From contig NC_081545.1 in assembly GCF_901000735.1 (NCBI RefSeq), positions 30,303,968-30,367,967 of the forward strand: DNA of 64,000 nt, read 5' to 3'. The notes under the pieces were generated by a model. The model saw only the letters and a program-made list of their open reading frames with translations. It was not told the DNA's origin and ran no database searches. The stretch comes from Corylus avellana. Lineage: Eukaryota > Streptophyta > Magnoliopsida > Fagales > Betulaceae. Position numbers and translations under genes: made by a program. Below are positions 1-12,385 of the stretch, one piece after another (position 1 is the stretch's first letter; the number at the start of each line of letters is the position of its first letter).

Positions 1-588
1 GACCCAAGACTTTTTGCTACAATTTGGAAGCAAAATGAGATTAAGTAATCATTATTTTAGCTTAATTAACCCCAAAACCCAAAGGGAAAGGAATCTGAAA
101 ACTTCCTGATCGAATGCGATAATTATTAGATACGGTTTTACTAGACATTGAGAAAGTAATTTTAGCCCAGAATGTCAATCAAATTGAAATTAAATAATAG
201 GCTTTGTCTCCTTGATTTGGGTTTGGTGCTATAAAAACAAACTAGAGTATAAGTACTGTATTTTTTCAATGGTGGACTCCGTTTGTTTATTTTATGGAAA
301 ATGTTTTATGTATTTTTCAATGTTTAGTGCGACTAAGAATAATTTTGATTTGACCAAAAAAACTTCGTTAGTTTTGAAAAATAGTTTCCGTTTTTTTCTT
401 GTTTGCAAATTCCTGGGCACCTTCGAATGTCGTTAATATGTTTTGAGGGGAATTTTTTTTTTTTTCGAAAAAAATGTTTTGATATTATGACAAAAAGATT
501 AAAACTGTTTTTTGTTTTTGAATGATTTGTTAAAAAAAATTTAACAAACCGAGCTTAATATGTCATATATAATTGGAAAATAGTAATT
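1..588. other. Intergenic, AT-rich, no gene seen
   Basis: Sequence is AT-rich with several A and T runs. The only longer open frame (212-436, +) is low-complexity, has no recognisable domain and no intron context, so I do not call a gene here. Confidence 0.6.
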
Positions 589-741
589 GCTCTTCTAGTG
601 TTCTCCTAGTGTTCTTCTAACTGTGATGTGGCTTTTAAAATCATCAATAAATTAAAGAGAAATAATGATAATCTCAAATTCAATGGTGATTTTAAAAGCC
701 ACATCACAATTAGAAGGACACGAAGAAAACATTAAAAGAGC
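589..741. repeat. Hairpin MITE (GATGTGGCTTTTAAAATCA family)
   Basis: Two arms of about 55 bp face each other. The left arm contains GATGTGGCTTTTAAAATCA (about 626-645) and the right arm contains its reverse complement (about 692-710). The outer parts of the arms (GCTCTTCTAGTG / GCTCTTTTAATG) also pair with mismatches. The core arm matches the element at 19966-20136, so this is a repeat family. I could not find a clean target-site duplication at this copy. Confidence 0.7.
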
Positions 742-1162
742 GCCTATCATTGCCTTAAATAATTGTTTGAATTGACACCTAATAGTTTGGAGAAAATTTC
801 TCCAAATTCTGCCCAAAAAATTATAGTGAAACTATGATGTTATTTAAGTAGAAAGAGTCGTAATTCATCGAAAAAAAATTAATTAAATAAATAGGAGTCA
901 GTAAGTAATTAAATTATCTTGTTTGAAAAACGTGTTTACAGAAAAGTCAACCAAAAAAACCCAAAAAAATAGACAAAAGCTTAAATATATAATTATTTTT
1001 TAGCACTCACTCTCGATCGCTTGCTTTAATGCTTTCCCTTCCCCCATTGTCTTTGTATGTAGTTTTATATGCACATGTACGCACTTGCTAGCGTCGGACG
1101 TCTGCAATGGATAACCCCCCCCAAAAAAAAAACGATGATAGAGACACTAAGAATGGGACTTT

Positions 1163-1208
<46 letters not shown>

Positions 1209-2197
1209 ACACCCTCTAAAAATTATTAACAAACAAAAATGATTAAATTCACAATTTTTCATTAACTTAAATTTTTATGACAAATTAACGTGGTATTAGA
1301 GAGAATTCAAATCTTATTTTTATAATTTACTTCTTATTTTGATTAAATATATCACATATTAAGTTTAACTTATTAATAAAAAAAAGTTTAAACTCATATA
1401 AGGAAAAATGGTAGAATATTTTCTATCAATTTAAGTTAGGACAACTTAATTATAAAAAAAGAAACAAGATTGAGAGTGAAGAATGAAGTCATCAATTCGT
1501 TGTGTTATCTACAATCATGATGTCAATCTCTCTCTCTCCCCGTAAAAGTACATATTTATACATACATAACTCTTATCCAAAATAGTAACTATACATAACT
1601 CTTATCCTAAATAGTAACCATATGCAGCGGAAATTTTAATGAACATAACTTTTAAATTAAGAATGGCAATTTGTGTTCATATATCGGGTTCAAGTCGTAT
1701 CAAGATATCGGTATAAGATTATATAAGTTAACCCTAACTCGGTTAAATTTGTGTTAGGTTTGTAGGTCGTATAAAAAATTGTCAGCCCTTATGTTTGCGT
1801 ATCGGATTCAGGTATAAGTGTAATTAAAAGTGTTATACCTCTTAATCGTAACCCATTAATTTTGTTGCGTTCTACTTTAATCATTTGGAAACAGTAATGG
1901 CTTTTGGCAAATAGTTGTCCTTTAACCCAAAAGGGAAGAAAATAAAGATAGGAAAGCAAAATCTGAATAAGGAAAATAAAACCCACAATACATTAAAAGA
2001 TTACAATCCAAAATACGTGCATTCTCATGTACATAAATGTTTATTTTATGTTCCTTTCAAAAAAAAAAAAAAAGAAAAAAAAAAGAAAAGGAAAAATGCT
2101 AAATTCAGAGATGGGATTTTCCCGGATCTTGATTTATTTAACTCTCTGTGAAATCTAACATCCAAATTACAAATAAGCCCACAGGGATATTCTCGAT
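742..2197. other. Intergenic: (CA)n(TA)n microsatellite, no gene
   Basis: A compound microsatellite of CA repeats followed by TA repeats lies at 1165-1208. An A-rich low-complexity stretch is at 2059-2097. The open frames here are short, lack domains and read through A-tracts. The right end is the region downstream of the MYB gene that is read from the minus strand. Confidence 0.6.
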
Positions 2198-4140
2198 TCA
2201 CAATAGGCTATGTACCCAAGATTCTTGATCCAAAACCATTCTTGGGCACTGAATTAACGAAGGATCAACAGTTCTCTGTTTTCTGTCATCATGTACATCA
2301 TCATCATTAATCAGCAAATCCCAACTGCTAAAATCATCGTCCCAAAAGCCCATGTTGTTTTGGCCGTTGTTGTAGTCACAAGGCCACTCAAAATCTGGGA
2401 ACTGTAAATCTTGGAAAAGGTTGGAGGAATTGGAATAAGAGGATGAGGAGGAAGAAGTCGATGAAGAAGGAGCACATGGCATTAGAATCTCACTGGGTTC
2501 AACCAATGGAACTTCGTCTGTGCAGAAACCATTTATTAGCTCCAATGGATCAAACGTGCTTCTCATGCTTTTCTCTTCCTCTTTGGCTTCAGTGGCAGAG
2601 GGTGACTGTAATGATGTATCATCAGACAGACAAGTCTGTTGCTGTTTTTGCCCTTGTTCTTGTTCTTGTTCTTGTTGGTGTTGAAGTTGATCGGTTTCTG
2701 TAGAGATTGGCTGGTGGGTGAGAGGATCGATGCCCATCTTCTTCAGCTTTTTCTTGATGTGGGTGTTCCAGTGATTCTTGATCTCATTATCAGTTCTTCC
2801 AGGGAGATGAGAAGCAATCTTAGACCATCTGTAAAAAATGTGAAGAAAAATTTTAAGACCTCAGTTTGATAGAAATTAGATTAAAATTTAATTTCTTTTG
2901 TAATTTCTCTACGAACTTTATGGCTACTAGAAAGGTCCATGCAAATAAGTCCTACACTCTAAAAATATGAAAATTGTCCACATGACCAAATTGCCCTCTT
3001 ACTTATTTTTTGGAAGACCAATGATTCCCCAAGTAATAAACTAGGAAACAAAAAAAAGAAAAAAGGGACATATGGGAGTCGGTGTAAAAAATCAGCAAGA
3101 AGTCTTCTCATCCTGGAGTTATTCTATAGGACCAAGTCTTCCATTACTGATGAATTAGAAAGAAAAAAAAAAATAGCAAGTGATTTGCACAAATATAATA
3201 GAAATTGCAGAGAATCGACCTTGCCACTGGCAGGTAGTGGCAAAGGTAGTACTGCTAGAAAGCCATTATTTTGTTGTAAGTTGCTTTCAAGCATTTGCAG
3301 AGACGAAGCCAATAATAATGCAGCTAGAAGAGTATTTTACCAAATTAAGCACTAGAAACAAAACAAGTTCATTAGAGAAAAACCCAAGAGCCAAGACAGA
3401 GGAAAAGTGGGAGAAATTAAAGCTGAAAAAAGATTAAAAGAAGGAACCTGTTGCCAAGTTGAGCATGGAGATCAATGACCATTTGCTCTTCAGATTCTGA
3501 TAAAAGACCTCTCTTCAAGTCTGGCCTAAGATAGTTTGTCCATCTTAGTCTGCAACTTTTTCCACACCTTAACAATCCTGCAATCATACCCACCATTACC
3601 ATAATCAATAAAAGTGCATATTGTGCCTGGAGTCTTCATATATATCTGCACTCAATCATTATTACAATTTAGAATCATTTGGGTAGTGACTTTTCTGGTT
3701 CAGTCCACTTGAATTATCAAAGCCAACCCAAAAGGAAAACGTAGAAAGCAAAACAAACTCAAAACCAGCTTGTTTGGTCAAAGTTCAGAATGATCAAAGA
3801 CAAAAAGAAGAAAGAAAAAAAAAACCATTACCAAAAAAGAAAAAAAAAGAAAAAAAGAAAGATTGAAATTGATCAAAGCTTGCTTTCCTTACATTTCTGT
3901 AAGGCAAAAACGAAGTCCATTTTAAGAAACCAGGAATATTCAAAGTTTTGAAAAGATCTCTCTGTTTGTCTCTCTGTATAGTGAGGGAAAGGCAAATGAA
4001 GGGAGACCTGCAAGCTTAGGAACAGCTCTCCAGCAGCATTGGCCATTGGTAAGAATGAAGTTGATGAGTTTCTTGTCCTCTTCAGCTGTCCATGGACCCT
4101 TCTTCAACCCAACTTTGTCACAGCATGGTTGCCTCCCCAT
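2198..4140 (-). CDS. R2R3-MYB transcription factor (MYB20/MYB85/MYB40-like)
   Basis: Nuclear DNA-binding regulator. Three exons join in frame: 4140-4008 (133 bp), 3577-3448 (130 bp) and 2828-2198, giving 297 residues; the first two lengths are the classic R2R3-MYB exon sizes. R2 has Trp at 17, 37 and 57. R3 has its first Trp replaced by an aliphatic residue, then Trp 89 and 108, with the DNEIKNHW signature. The N-terminus MGRQPCCDK and the sequence [11 protein letters not shown] after R3 resemble the MYB20/42/43/85 and MYB40 groups, several of which regulate lignin and phenylpropanoid genes. The C-terminus has a Gln/Glu-rich stretch, a Ser run and an acidic Asp-rich tail, as in activation domains. 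The usual bHLH-contact motif is not met, because Gln 84 stands where Arg/Lys is expected. Exact orthology would need a tree. Confidence 0.93.
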
Positions 4141-4249
4141 CCTCTCCCACCCACAGCCACAAAAAGCCCAATATACTCTGTTTCTTCAGGATAGCCGCAC
4201 AGAGAGAGAATAACAGATAACAAGGTAGTGTAGTGCACATCTACCTACA

Positions 4250-4256
4250 TTTATAA
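4250..4256 (-). promoter_or_regulatory. Probable TATA box of the MYB gene
   Basis: On the minus strand the sequence reads TTGTTTATAAATG, about 110 bp upstream of the MYB start codon, a normal distance for a plant TATA box with a short 5' leader. Inferred from position and consensus only. Confidence 0.5.
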
Positions 4257-4340
4257 ACAAACACCCTCCTTAGATGGACTTTTCTCTCTCTTTTTCTTTT
4301 TTTAATTTTTTAAGCCACTTTGGTCGTATCGTTATTTTAT

Positions 4341-4526
4341 GAGTAATGCTATTTAGTAGATCGTTATACGATTGTTATACAATTAAGATGACGTGTGACT
4401 TAAAATTGGCCTTTACGTAAATAAAAATCAGCAAAGCTTGTAAAAAAAGAAGGAAAAAAAAAATATCAAAGATTGATTTTCACTGTCGCGTTATATCAAT
4501 TATATATCAATCTATTAAATAGCATT
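4341..4526. repeat. MITE, GAGTAATGCTA family, right end degraded
   Basis: The left terminus GAGTAATGCTATTTAGTAG pairs with the right terminus, which reads CTATTAAATAGCATT on the plus strand. The right tip, expected to read ACTC, has been replaced by a T run. The termini match the element at 25045-25224. It lies about 200 bp upstream of the MYB start codon, so it may sit in that promoter. Confidence 0.6.
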
Positions 4527-5205
4527 TTTTTTTAATTTTATAATTACTTTCGTTTTCTTTCATAGTTGTAAACTTTTTTATTGTTTTTTTTTTCTCTTAC
4601 TCTGTCCACGTTTAAATGGGGGGAGGCGACACGTGCTACACGTGCGACGTCTTCATCAGAAAGCGCCACCTCATCCACCTTACTTTGCTTCAATTTGAAG
4701 CGTGAGATACTCCCTCCCACCATGTCAGGTCATAGACCTCTACATAGGGAAAGTACGAGTAAAACAACCTCAAGAGTCAAGAACAAGTATAAACAAGTTT
4801 TTGTTTAAGAATATTACCGTAATTAATCTAACTTTTTTGTTCACACTAATACAGAATTTATTATTATTATTATTATTTTATATATATATATAAAAAAAAA
4901 GCTTACAAAGAGAAATATATATATAGCAGAACAAAAGTCAATATCTTACATTCGTATGTACCAAGTGAAAGAACAATCAAAGGAAAGAAAAATGGTCGGA
5001 TTTGTGTATAGAAAAAGACATGAAAGGAGTCCGCTTTGTACTCCTTCAGAACCATTCCCAAACAATTTATTGATCAAAACTGAAGGAAGATTGCAGCTGG
5101 GTCCAGCTTGCATTAACTCTTACACTCTTACGGATCAAGTAAAAATAAACCTATTTCTATATATCCACACACAAAAAAAATGGTCTAATTAGTATTCTTA
5201 TCGTG

Positions 5206-5240
<35 letters not shown>

Positions 5241-6290
5241 CACACATTGTATGATTGATCTCTATAATATACCCTATTTAAAAAATTTAATTAGATTAAT
5301 ATTTTGATAAGCCTCTTGCACCCTTATAATAATGTATATATGTGTTTGGTTAATTGGACGAAAGAGAAAGTAATTATTCATAAAAACAAAGAAAGGAAGC
5401 AATTAGAAGTCGGTCAATTTTATGCTCGAATTATAAGTTGTGGGCAGTATTAATGAAACGAAATCAATTGATCAAAAAAGAGGTCGTTAATATTATACAT
5501 CAACATATCCGCTTGAACATCATGATCATAAAGGACTTGACAACTGCAATTGTCCACATCAACAGTGAAACCGCCAATGCATTGAATTTTCCAGCACTCA
5601 ATCCAATGGATCGTGTTGTTCATATTTATCCAGAAATACAAACACAATCATATACTTATAATCGAGTACGTAATTCTTTTTAATAAAATTTGTTATTAAT
5701 TAGATAGCACTCTCCTTCTTCTAGGGCCCTAATATGTGCCCTTCAAAGTATGTTTACGCCAAATTATGGTCCCACACTCTTTAGTTTCAAGCAAAAGTGT
5801 CCAGTTTTTACTCCTTGTGTCCCAATAGATCGACACCGTAAATAGGCCAGTTAATTTCTAATCTCCCCCCTCCCATCCCTAAAGGAGCGAAAAAGGGCAA
5901 CAAAATCAAAAGGTACTCTTTTTATAGTCTTCTGAATAATTATTCTGCAGAAAAATTATATATATATATATATATTTGGGTCTGATATATAGTTGGCCAG
6001 TGTGTCTCTGGTATGATGTTGAAAGACTTGAGTTATCTCATTATATTATAAGAAAATAAATGCATATTAATTCGTAAGTGTCCTAATTAAGTTATCAATT
6101 CGTTTACAGGACTCTTTGTCCAAAACATTATCTTGATAGTTTTCAATCAAAAGTATAAAGAGAAAGAAAAACATTATCTTGGTGACTAGCAATAGATCAC
6201 TTTATAAGTCCATCAAATCAAAATTACCGACGTAGATTTCTCCTCTACATAAGAAACTCTTTTTTTTTTTTCTTTTTTTTTTTTTTCCTG
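4527..6290. other. Intergenic, no gene seen
   Basis: AT-rich with (TA)n tracts near 5206-5231 and 5960-5974. The two overlapping open frames at 5438-5683 (+) and 5450-5647 (-) are opposite readings of the same bases and match no family I know. Confidence 0.5.
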
Positions 6291-6585
6291 AAGTCATTCT
6301 CATTTTGTGAGCCTAACTCATCTCATAAAATCAGTTCTATAAAAAAAGATTGCTAATTCCTTATAAACATGCTCAAGATTTTGTCCACAAGCAATGTGAG
6401 ATAATTCCTCAACATCTTCCCTCACATGCATGCCATTATTTTTTCTAGTCCTTGTCACGGGGTAAGTAGTGTGAGCCTCATTCATCTTGTACTAAGCTCT
6501 GATACCATGTTAAATCATCATTTATCCAAAAAAACTTAAGGTAATAAGAAGAGGTAAATTTAATCACTTAATCAACACTTTAACA
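6291..6585 (-). mobile_element. TRIM-like retrotransposon piece with tRNA-Met primer site
   Basis: Read on the minus strand, a 78-bp LTR-like unit (6585-6508) starts TGTTAAAG and ends TTTAACA. It is followed directly by TGGTATCAGAGCT (6507-6495), the classic plant primer-binding site complementary to initiator tRNA-Met. About 75 bp of internal sequence follows and ends in the purine-rich GTGAGGGAAGA. Then comes a sequence starting TGTTGAGGAATTATC that matches the LTR-like units at 14254-14590, not the 78-bp unit. No coding capacity is visible, as expected for a terminal-repeat retrotransposon in miniature. Confidence 0.6.
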
Positions 6586-8662
6586 TGGTTTATTCTTCTT
6601 TTCCTTTTTTTTTTCTTCTCCTCGTAAGAGTTATGGATACTTGAAGAAAGTTCTAGCTACTTCATGTGAATAACCTACGTATATCTCTTAATTATCAGCC
6701 AATTCCAAATTAATTCGTATAATAAAATCTTAATTAAATAAACAAGTTGTTCGTGATCAGTAGTTCAAACCTATATAGCATAAATGCATGAATATCCTTT
6801 TTTGCTATATTCGAGAAGATACCAAGCATAATAGTACGTATAATATATATTTTCAAAATTATAATTTTTTTGGCAATACATATTTTTAAAACTGCTAAGG
6901 AATAATTCTTACTTAACCTTTGCTATAGTGGAAGATTAGGGATATAGTTACTAAAAGTCAGCTTCACAATAATCATAATAGAAAGTCAATTCTCAGCAAA
7001 GGGGTGGGGGTACCTTTTCTCGAACTTGGATTTTGAGGAACTCACCTCAAATCAAGGATTATTGACCAAATAAGGCTATTTATGATTGCTTAGATATTTT
7101 TTCAGTACTATTTTATCGAGTTTTCTTCAAATCTTAATCATTAGTTTCTAATTAATTAGGTGGTGGAGATTTTGACATAACAACATTTTTCACTTCATTT
7201 TTTTTAATTATATTTATCATCTTATTATTTGCCACAATTATATATAAAAAGTGATAGATATTGTAAATAATAAAGTGATAAAATGCTGATACATATAGCA
7301 AATCTTTATCTGTTCCTTAAAATCATTGGCAACAACTATGCTTTGATCCACTAATTAGTTTTAGGAATATATATTTTTTGTCCTTCTTTCTTTCCTTCTA
7401 AGGTACTCATTAATTTGATGGACTTGGCCAGATGACTGCCGACTGTTTCCTTAGGCCATGCCAGCGCTAGATGGGTGTTAGCGGCCAAGGTGCCTGGCAA
7501 ATGAGTTTTTTTTTTTTTTTAATACATTTATCCAATTGGATGCAATATGGATAATCAAAGGAGGATGAGGATCCCTATAATTAGATGATCGGATAGTTTC
7601 ACAAAGAGGCCAGGGTTGTAGAGTTTACTTATTCGATTTGAACACATGCATGTAAGTTACGCTTACACATTTGGATTGTACCCTTTTCTAGAGACAGTTC
7701 GAATTGCCAGTAATTTAAACAGTCGATTTACAACGTTTGTTCTTACCTTGTTTTTTGTTTTTGTCATGTGTTCTATACTAGTCTACATAACTAAAAACAA
7801 TAATGTTATCCATCAGGATCAGTTTGACATAACTGTAGATATATCTTAGACAACAATACAGCTGAAATCCAAGAACAATCAGTAGCATTGCATATATGAA
7901 GAATAAATTATCATAATTAAATTCTTATCGACAGGATCGCGCACGAAGTTTCCTAGTTACTTCACATGAAATGCATCCGGCCACTTGCCTTATCATGGTC
8001 ACATTGCATGCAGTGTTTTCTGGTGCTTCGATCCAAAAAAACCTAAATGTAAAGGTGGCTGAGTCGTACGTTTTTTTTGGTCTCGTATAGTGCAGTGTGT
8101 TTTTCAACACGGTGATCGAACTTTCCCAATTGCTTTGAGTTTACGATTGTCTGTCTAATCCTCATGATCAGTGCGTCCAAGAAACAAAACAGGCTTTTGT
8201 CTTATCGAGCGTTTTTGTTTGAATTTCACTTGGTTTTACTATATATCACTACTGTTTAATTTCCTATTGCATACAAGTCCTAAGTCCTAAGTCCTAAGGC
8301 CACTATATTCTCATCCTTCTAGTCAAAGATACCAGACTTTGATTCTTAACTTTTCCTTTGGATAATTTCGTGGGAACTACGATCAATTTTTCCTGCCTTA
8401 TGAGGTCAATCTAACGTGTGCATGTTGAGAGGCTCTTCATTGGTGGATTTTATATAGCCACCACTAATTTCAAAAGTTTAATATATATATATATATATAT
8501 GGTCAATAGTCAATTAATTTCTCAATTAGAAATGGTTACATCACATACCTAAGTCCAATAATCAATTATAAATTAAGATGATTTTGCCCGGTTTACTAAA
8601 CAACGTGGACAATAAGACACTGTTCATTCATTTTAAATAAAAATAATAATAATGATTGGTAA
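6586..8662. other. Intergenic, no gene seen
   Basis: No domain-bearing frame on either strand. A (TA)n run lies near 8480-8500. A slightly GC-richer patch near 7425-7505 stands out from its surroundings but has no recognised identity. Confidence 0.5.
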
Positions 8663-9009
8663 GAGCATTCCCAATGGAAGAGCCAAATGTTACTTTTATC
8701 TAGAATAGCTCTTCAAATGTTCAAAAAACCTCCCACATTGGATGAGCAAAAAATATATGTAAAATAGATATTTGATTATAAGAGCTAAAAAAAAAGTTAA
8801 ATGTAGCAGCACTTTTTAAGGGAGCTATTTTACTTTTTAGTGTTTCTCTCTCCTGCTTTATCTTTTTCCCAAATCTTTTCCCACATCTTTTTTAGAAATA
8901 CAGCTAATCGGATGTGGAGACACTTAAAAATGGCTTAGCTAAATTAGATAAAAATGAGTTTTGAAGAGTCATTTTATATAAAAATATGGCTCTTCCATTG
9001 GGAATAGTG
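8663..9009. repeat. MITE with CATTCCCAATGGAAGAGCC ends
   Basis: The left terminus GAGCATTCCCAATGGAAGAG pairs with the right terminus, which reads GGCTCTTCCATTGGGAATAG on the plus strand. The pairing continues inwards through related GCTCTTCAAA / GAAGAGTCAT sequence. The interior is AT-rich and non-coding. The short minus frame at 8904-9104 runs across its right end and is not a gene. Confidence 0.65.
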
Positions 9010-9867
9010 TTTAGGAAAGTATCAGTATCACTGAAATCTCTTTTAAAATTCCTCGCTAACTCTTCATTAATCCATGAAACTCCCTCCCATCTTTTCTCAT
9101 TCAATCAACCAGTTTATCTCATTATCAACATTCAACAATCAATTTAATTAATCACATATTAGGGCTATACATTGAGTTAACCGAAATTTGGTACTCTATT
9201 TGACTTTGCCCCGATCGATAAACAAATATTTAAGCTCATGCTTCACGTCAGCCCCAAAATTTAAAATATAAGTCGGCTTGAAAATTGTGTAACAAGGCTA
9301 GCTAGCTAGCTAACTGGCCAAACTCAACTTATATATATATATATATATATAATTGTTAAGCATGTTTTCAAGCCTATATATACAAAGAAGTTTTGTTTGT
9401 GAGCCTACTAACCACTGCAATTAAGTCAAGTTTTACTTTATTTAAGTTTGACTTATTTAATAAACCGAACTTAAAAATAAGACTTGAGCTTGTTAATTTA
9501 TTTATTACGTAAACGAGTTATTCTAGAACTAATAAGCTTCAAGTGCATGCGCATTTACTAATCAGTCTGATTAAATAAATTCAAAATTAGATTATTGAGA
9601 GAAAAATGTTTGAAATAAAAATAATAATTCTGTGTGCCATATATATATGGGTGAGGCGATTGATCTTAATTGTCAACAGTCAAAATAATTGACCAGAACA
9701 TCTTACCATTGGGATCATCATCAATGATTCAATATAGTTTGATAATTTCAAGTGTAGGGACAAAAAAACTGTCATAGTTTCTGCCTGGGTCATCAACCAT
9801 TTTTCAAACGATCCTTTGGTTGACTGATGACAATAAACTCATCAATGAATTCGCATGCATGCATGTA

Positions 9868-11122
9868 GGCCTCGTTTGGTTCGCGAATTGTCTAGTCCAT
9901 TGGAAAAAGATTAGCTACCACTAGGATTAGCTACCACTGATAATAGATTAGCTAGTCATATTCCTTTGTTTGGTTGTAACGCTGGAATAGACTACCTAAT
10001 CCTATTCTTTCGTTTGGTACAATGCAATATGTTGGTGAATGGAATTGTATTGTGATCTTATTTCCTAAAATACCCTTATAATATAAATACAATTTATATT
10101 ATTAAGGACTTTCATTCTTTTTTTTTTTTTTTTTGAAACATAAACAATTTTACTATAATTTTTTTTTTTTTAGTTATGTCATGTATATATAATTTTATAT
10201 ATATATACACGCTTGAACAGGTATGAATAACCTGTGTTCAAGTGTGTGTGTATATATATCAGTGTGATTTTTAATTCAATTATATATATATATATACACT
10301 GAGAAAGTATAGAGAAAGAGAGATGGAGAAACAGAATAATAATAAAAAAAAAAAAACCCTAAACAGAATCAAAGAGAAACGATACAGAGAATCAAAAGAA
10401 ATAAAAAAACAGAAGAAAAATAAAAAAAACTCAGAAACGTTTTGGGTATATATATATACATACACACGCTTGAACAGGTATGAATAACCAGCATGTGTGT
10501 ATATATATATACGCTTGAACATAGGTTATATATATATATATATAACTGAATTAAAAATAAACCTGAGAAAGTATAGAGAAAGAGGGATGGAGAAATAGAA
10601 TAAAAAAAAAAATTAATTAATTTTTTTTTTAATTTTTAAAAAAAGCCTAAACAGAATCAAAGAGAAACGATACAGAGAATCAAAAAAAAAAAAAAAAAAA
10701 AAAAAAACAACAGAGAAACGTTACAGGAAAAAAAAAATCCAAGAAATAGAGAGAGAATGAAATAACCAAGAAACAAAGAAGAGAAATCGAAGAGAAGAGA
10801 GGGGGAGAGAGATCGCTTGCGCAGAGAAGAGAGATCGTTGCTATTTGAGAGATGGAGATCGTTTTGCAGAGTCTCCTTGAGAGACGTGGGTGCTAGAAGG
10901 GTGGGATTTTTGTGGGCAATTTACATGATAATTTTAATCCCACAGGAAAGGATTAGCTAAGCCACTCGTTTTTTAGTGACTTAGTTAACCCCGTGTATAT
11001 AGGATTAGTAATCCCATGGGAATAGCTATTCCCAGGAATAGAGTGTTACCAAACAAAGGACTAGCTATACCTAGTGTTAGTTAGTCCAATCCAAGGGTCT
11101 AATCCGCGAACCAAACGAGGCC
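9868..11122. mobile_element. 1.26-kb non-autonomous TIR element, 3-bp TSD
   Basis: The ends are GGCCTCGTTTGGTTCGCG at 9868 and its exact reverse complement ending at 11122. Homology continues inwards (TCTAGTCCATTGG / TAGACCCTTGGATTGG). GTA stands immediately outside both ends (9865-9867 and 11123-11125), a 3-bp target duplication as in PIF/Harbinger elements, although GTA departs from the usual TTA/TAA. No transposase frame is visible. The interior holds a partial tandem duplication: the segments near 10301-10400 and 10563-10690 share GAGAAAGTATAGAGAAAGAG and CTAAACAGAATCAAAGAGAA, each preceded by a CTTGAACAGGTATGAATAAC motif or a variant of it. Confidence 0.72.
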
Positions 11123-12115
11123 GTAGTAATTAATTCTGCGTGGTCTATCAATATTTATATTATTTATTACTTGTACAACTTTCAAAATTTATTTTTCAAG
11201 TGATTGGGAATAGTTTTTCTTTATCTTACAGACAATTCTTGCAAGACGAAAATGGGTCTATAATATGAACAAAAACGTTAGGCAAAATATGCCGAACTTA
11301 TAATCTGAGCTCCCCGTACACTACACGGCTGGGCTTGCTGCATATATGTCGTTTTGATTGATCTTACATCATTCCAAAACGTTGTTCAACTTTATTAAAT
11401 CTTGTCGAAAATTTCATTGTCTAGAGATCGAGAGCGCTAGAAGTTGCATGTCATTTTTCAAGTAGGTAGTGTTAATTAATAATGGCTTGCATCTCTAACG
11501 AATCCCTTTTGACTTGGACTTGCGGTGATCATTGACCCTCTTGTTTGTATCGTTTGCAAGGGATAACTACAACCTTAATTAAGATGAAATTCAGATGGAA
11601 AAAAAGAAAAGAAGAAAGAAGAAGAAGAAGATATATAGTAATGTTAACAAACGATGAGTTACGTTTGACAAAACTGTTTAGATAGTTCTTTATGTTTGTT
11701 GTTCGAAAGAGCGTTTGATTTGACATAAAGATAAAAATAGTAGTGTTGACTATTTTGTATTTTGAGTTATTTATTAATGATTTTGCTTTTATGGCAGCAA
11801 GCAAGAGTTTGGACAAAAAAACGTCATTGCCAAACGGAATCGTAAAACATAATCTTGGGCAGATAAGAAACCTTTTGATCTTTTTCTTGGATAATTGAGC
11901 AGCTTTAGCCATGTCTCTCTCCAAATGTCAAAGTGTAGGTTTTTTTTTCCTAAGAAAATGTCAGTGTAGGTTAAAAACCCAAAGATATCTAGCTACTCTG
12001 TTAAGATATTTGATATATATCAAGGTTTTGGTTGAAATATGGATAGACTATAACTTAAAACTCCATTCAATGACGATCTTGAAGGAGTCAAATCTTGACT
12101 ATCCTCCTTCATTTA
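11123..12115. other. Intergenic, no gene seen
   Basis: The two longest frames (11529-11924 on minus, 11911-12183 on plus) have no domain or splice context. The second runs into the MITE that starts at 12116, which argues against a gene. Confidence 0.5.
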
Positions 12116-12385
12116 GGCTTTGTTTGGTAAAAGGGATGGGATTGGCCCAAACACTATTTATCACCATTTCTCAAAAAAATTAACATCAAAACATTCTAAC
12201 TTTTTTACTTTTTATATTAAATCATTCACTTTTTATTATTATTCAAATTAAAAAATCACTACAAAATAAAACTTTTTCACACCAATTTTTTTTTTTTTTT
12301 TTTTTTAACCAAACATTCTTACTTTTTTTTACATCAATCTACATCAACTACAATGTCTAGGCCAACCCATTTGCCAAACACCACC
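12116..12385. repeat. Tourist-like MITE with TTA target duplication
   Basis: Termini GGCTTTGTTTGGTAAAAGGG and, reading inwards from the right end, GGTGGTGTTTGGCAAATGGG form an imperfect inverted repeat. TTA flanks both ends (12113-12115 and 12386-12388), the standard PIF/Harbinger target duplication. The interior phrase ATCACTACAAAATAAA recurs in the related copies at 39905-40158 and, with changes, 58519-58810. Confidence 0.72.

Noticed and set aside
1165..1208. Regular short repeat considered as an array-type feature
   Set aside because: It is a simple CA/TA microsatellite. CRISPR arrays are not expected in a plant nuclear genome and there are no spacers.
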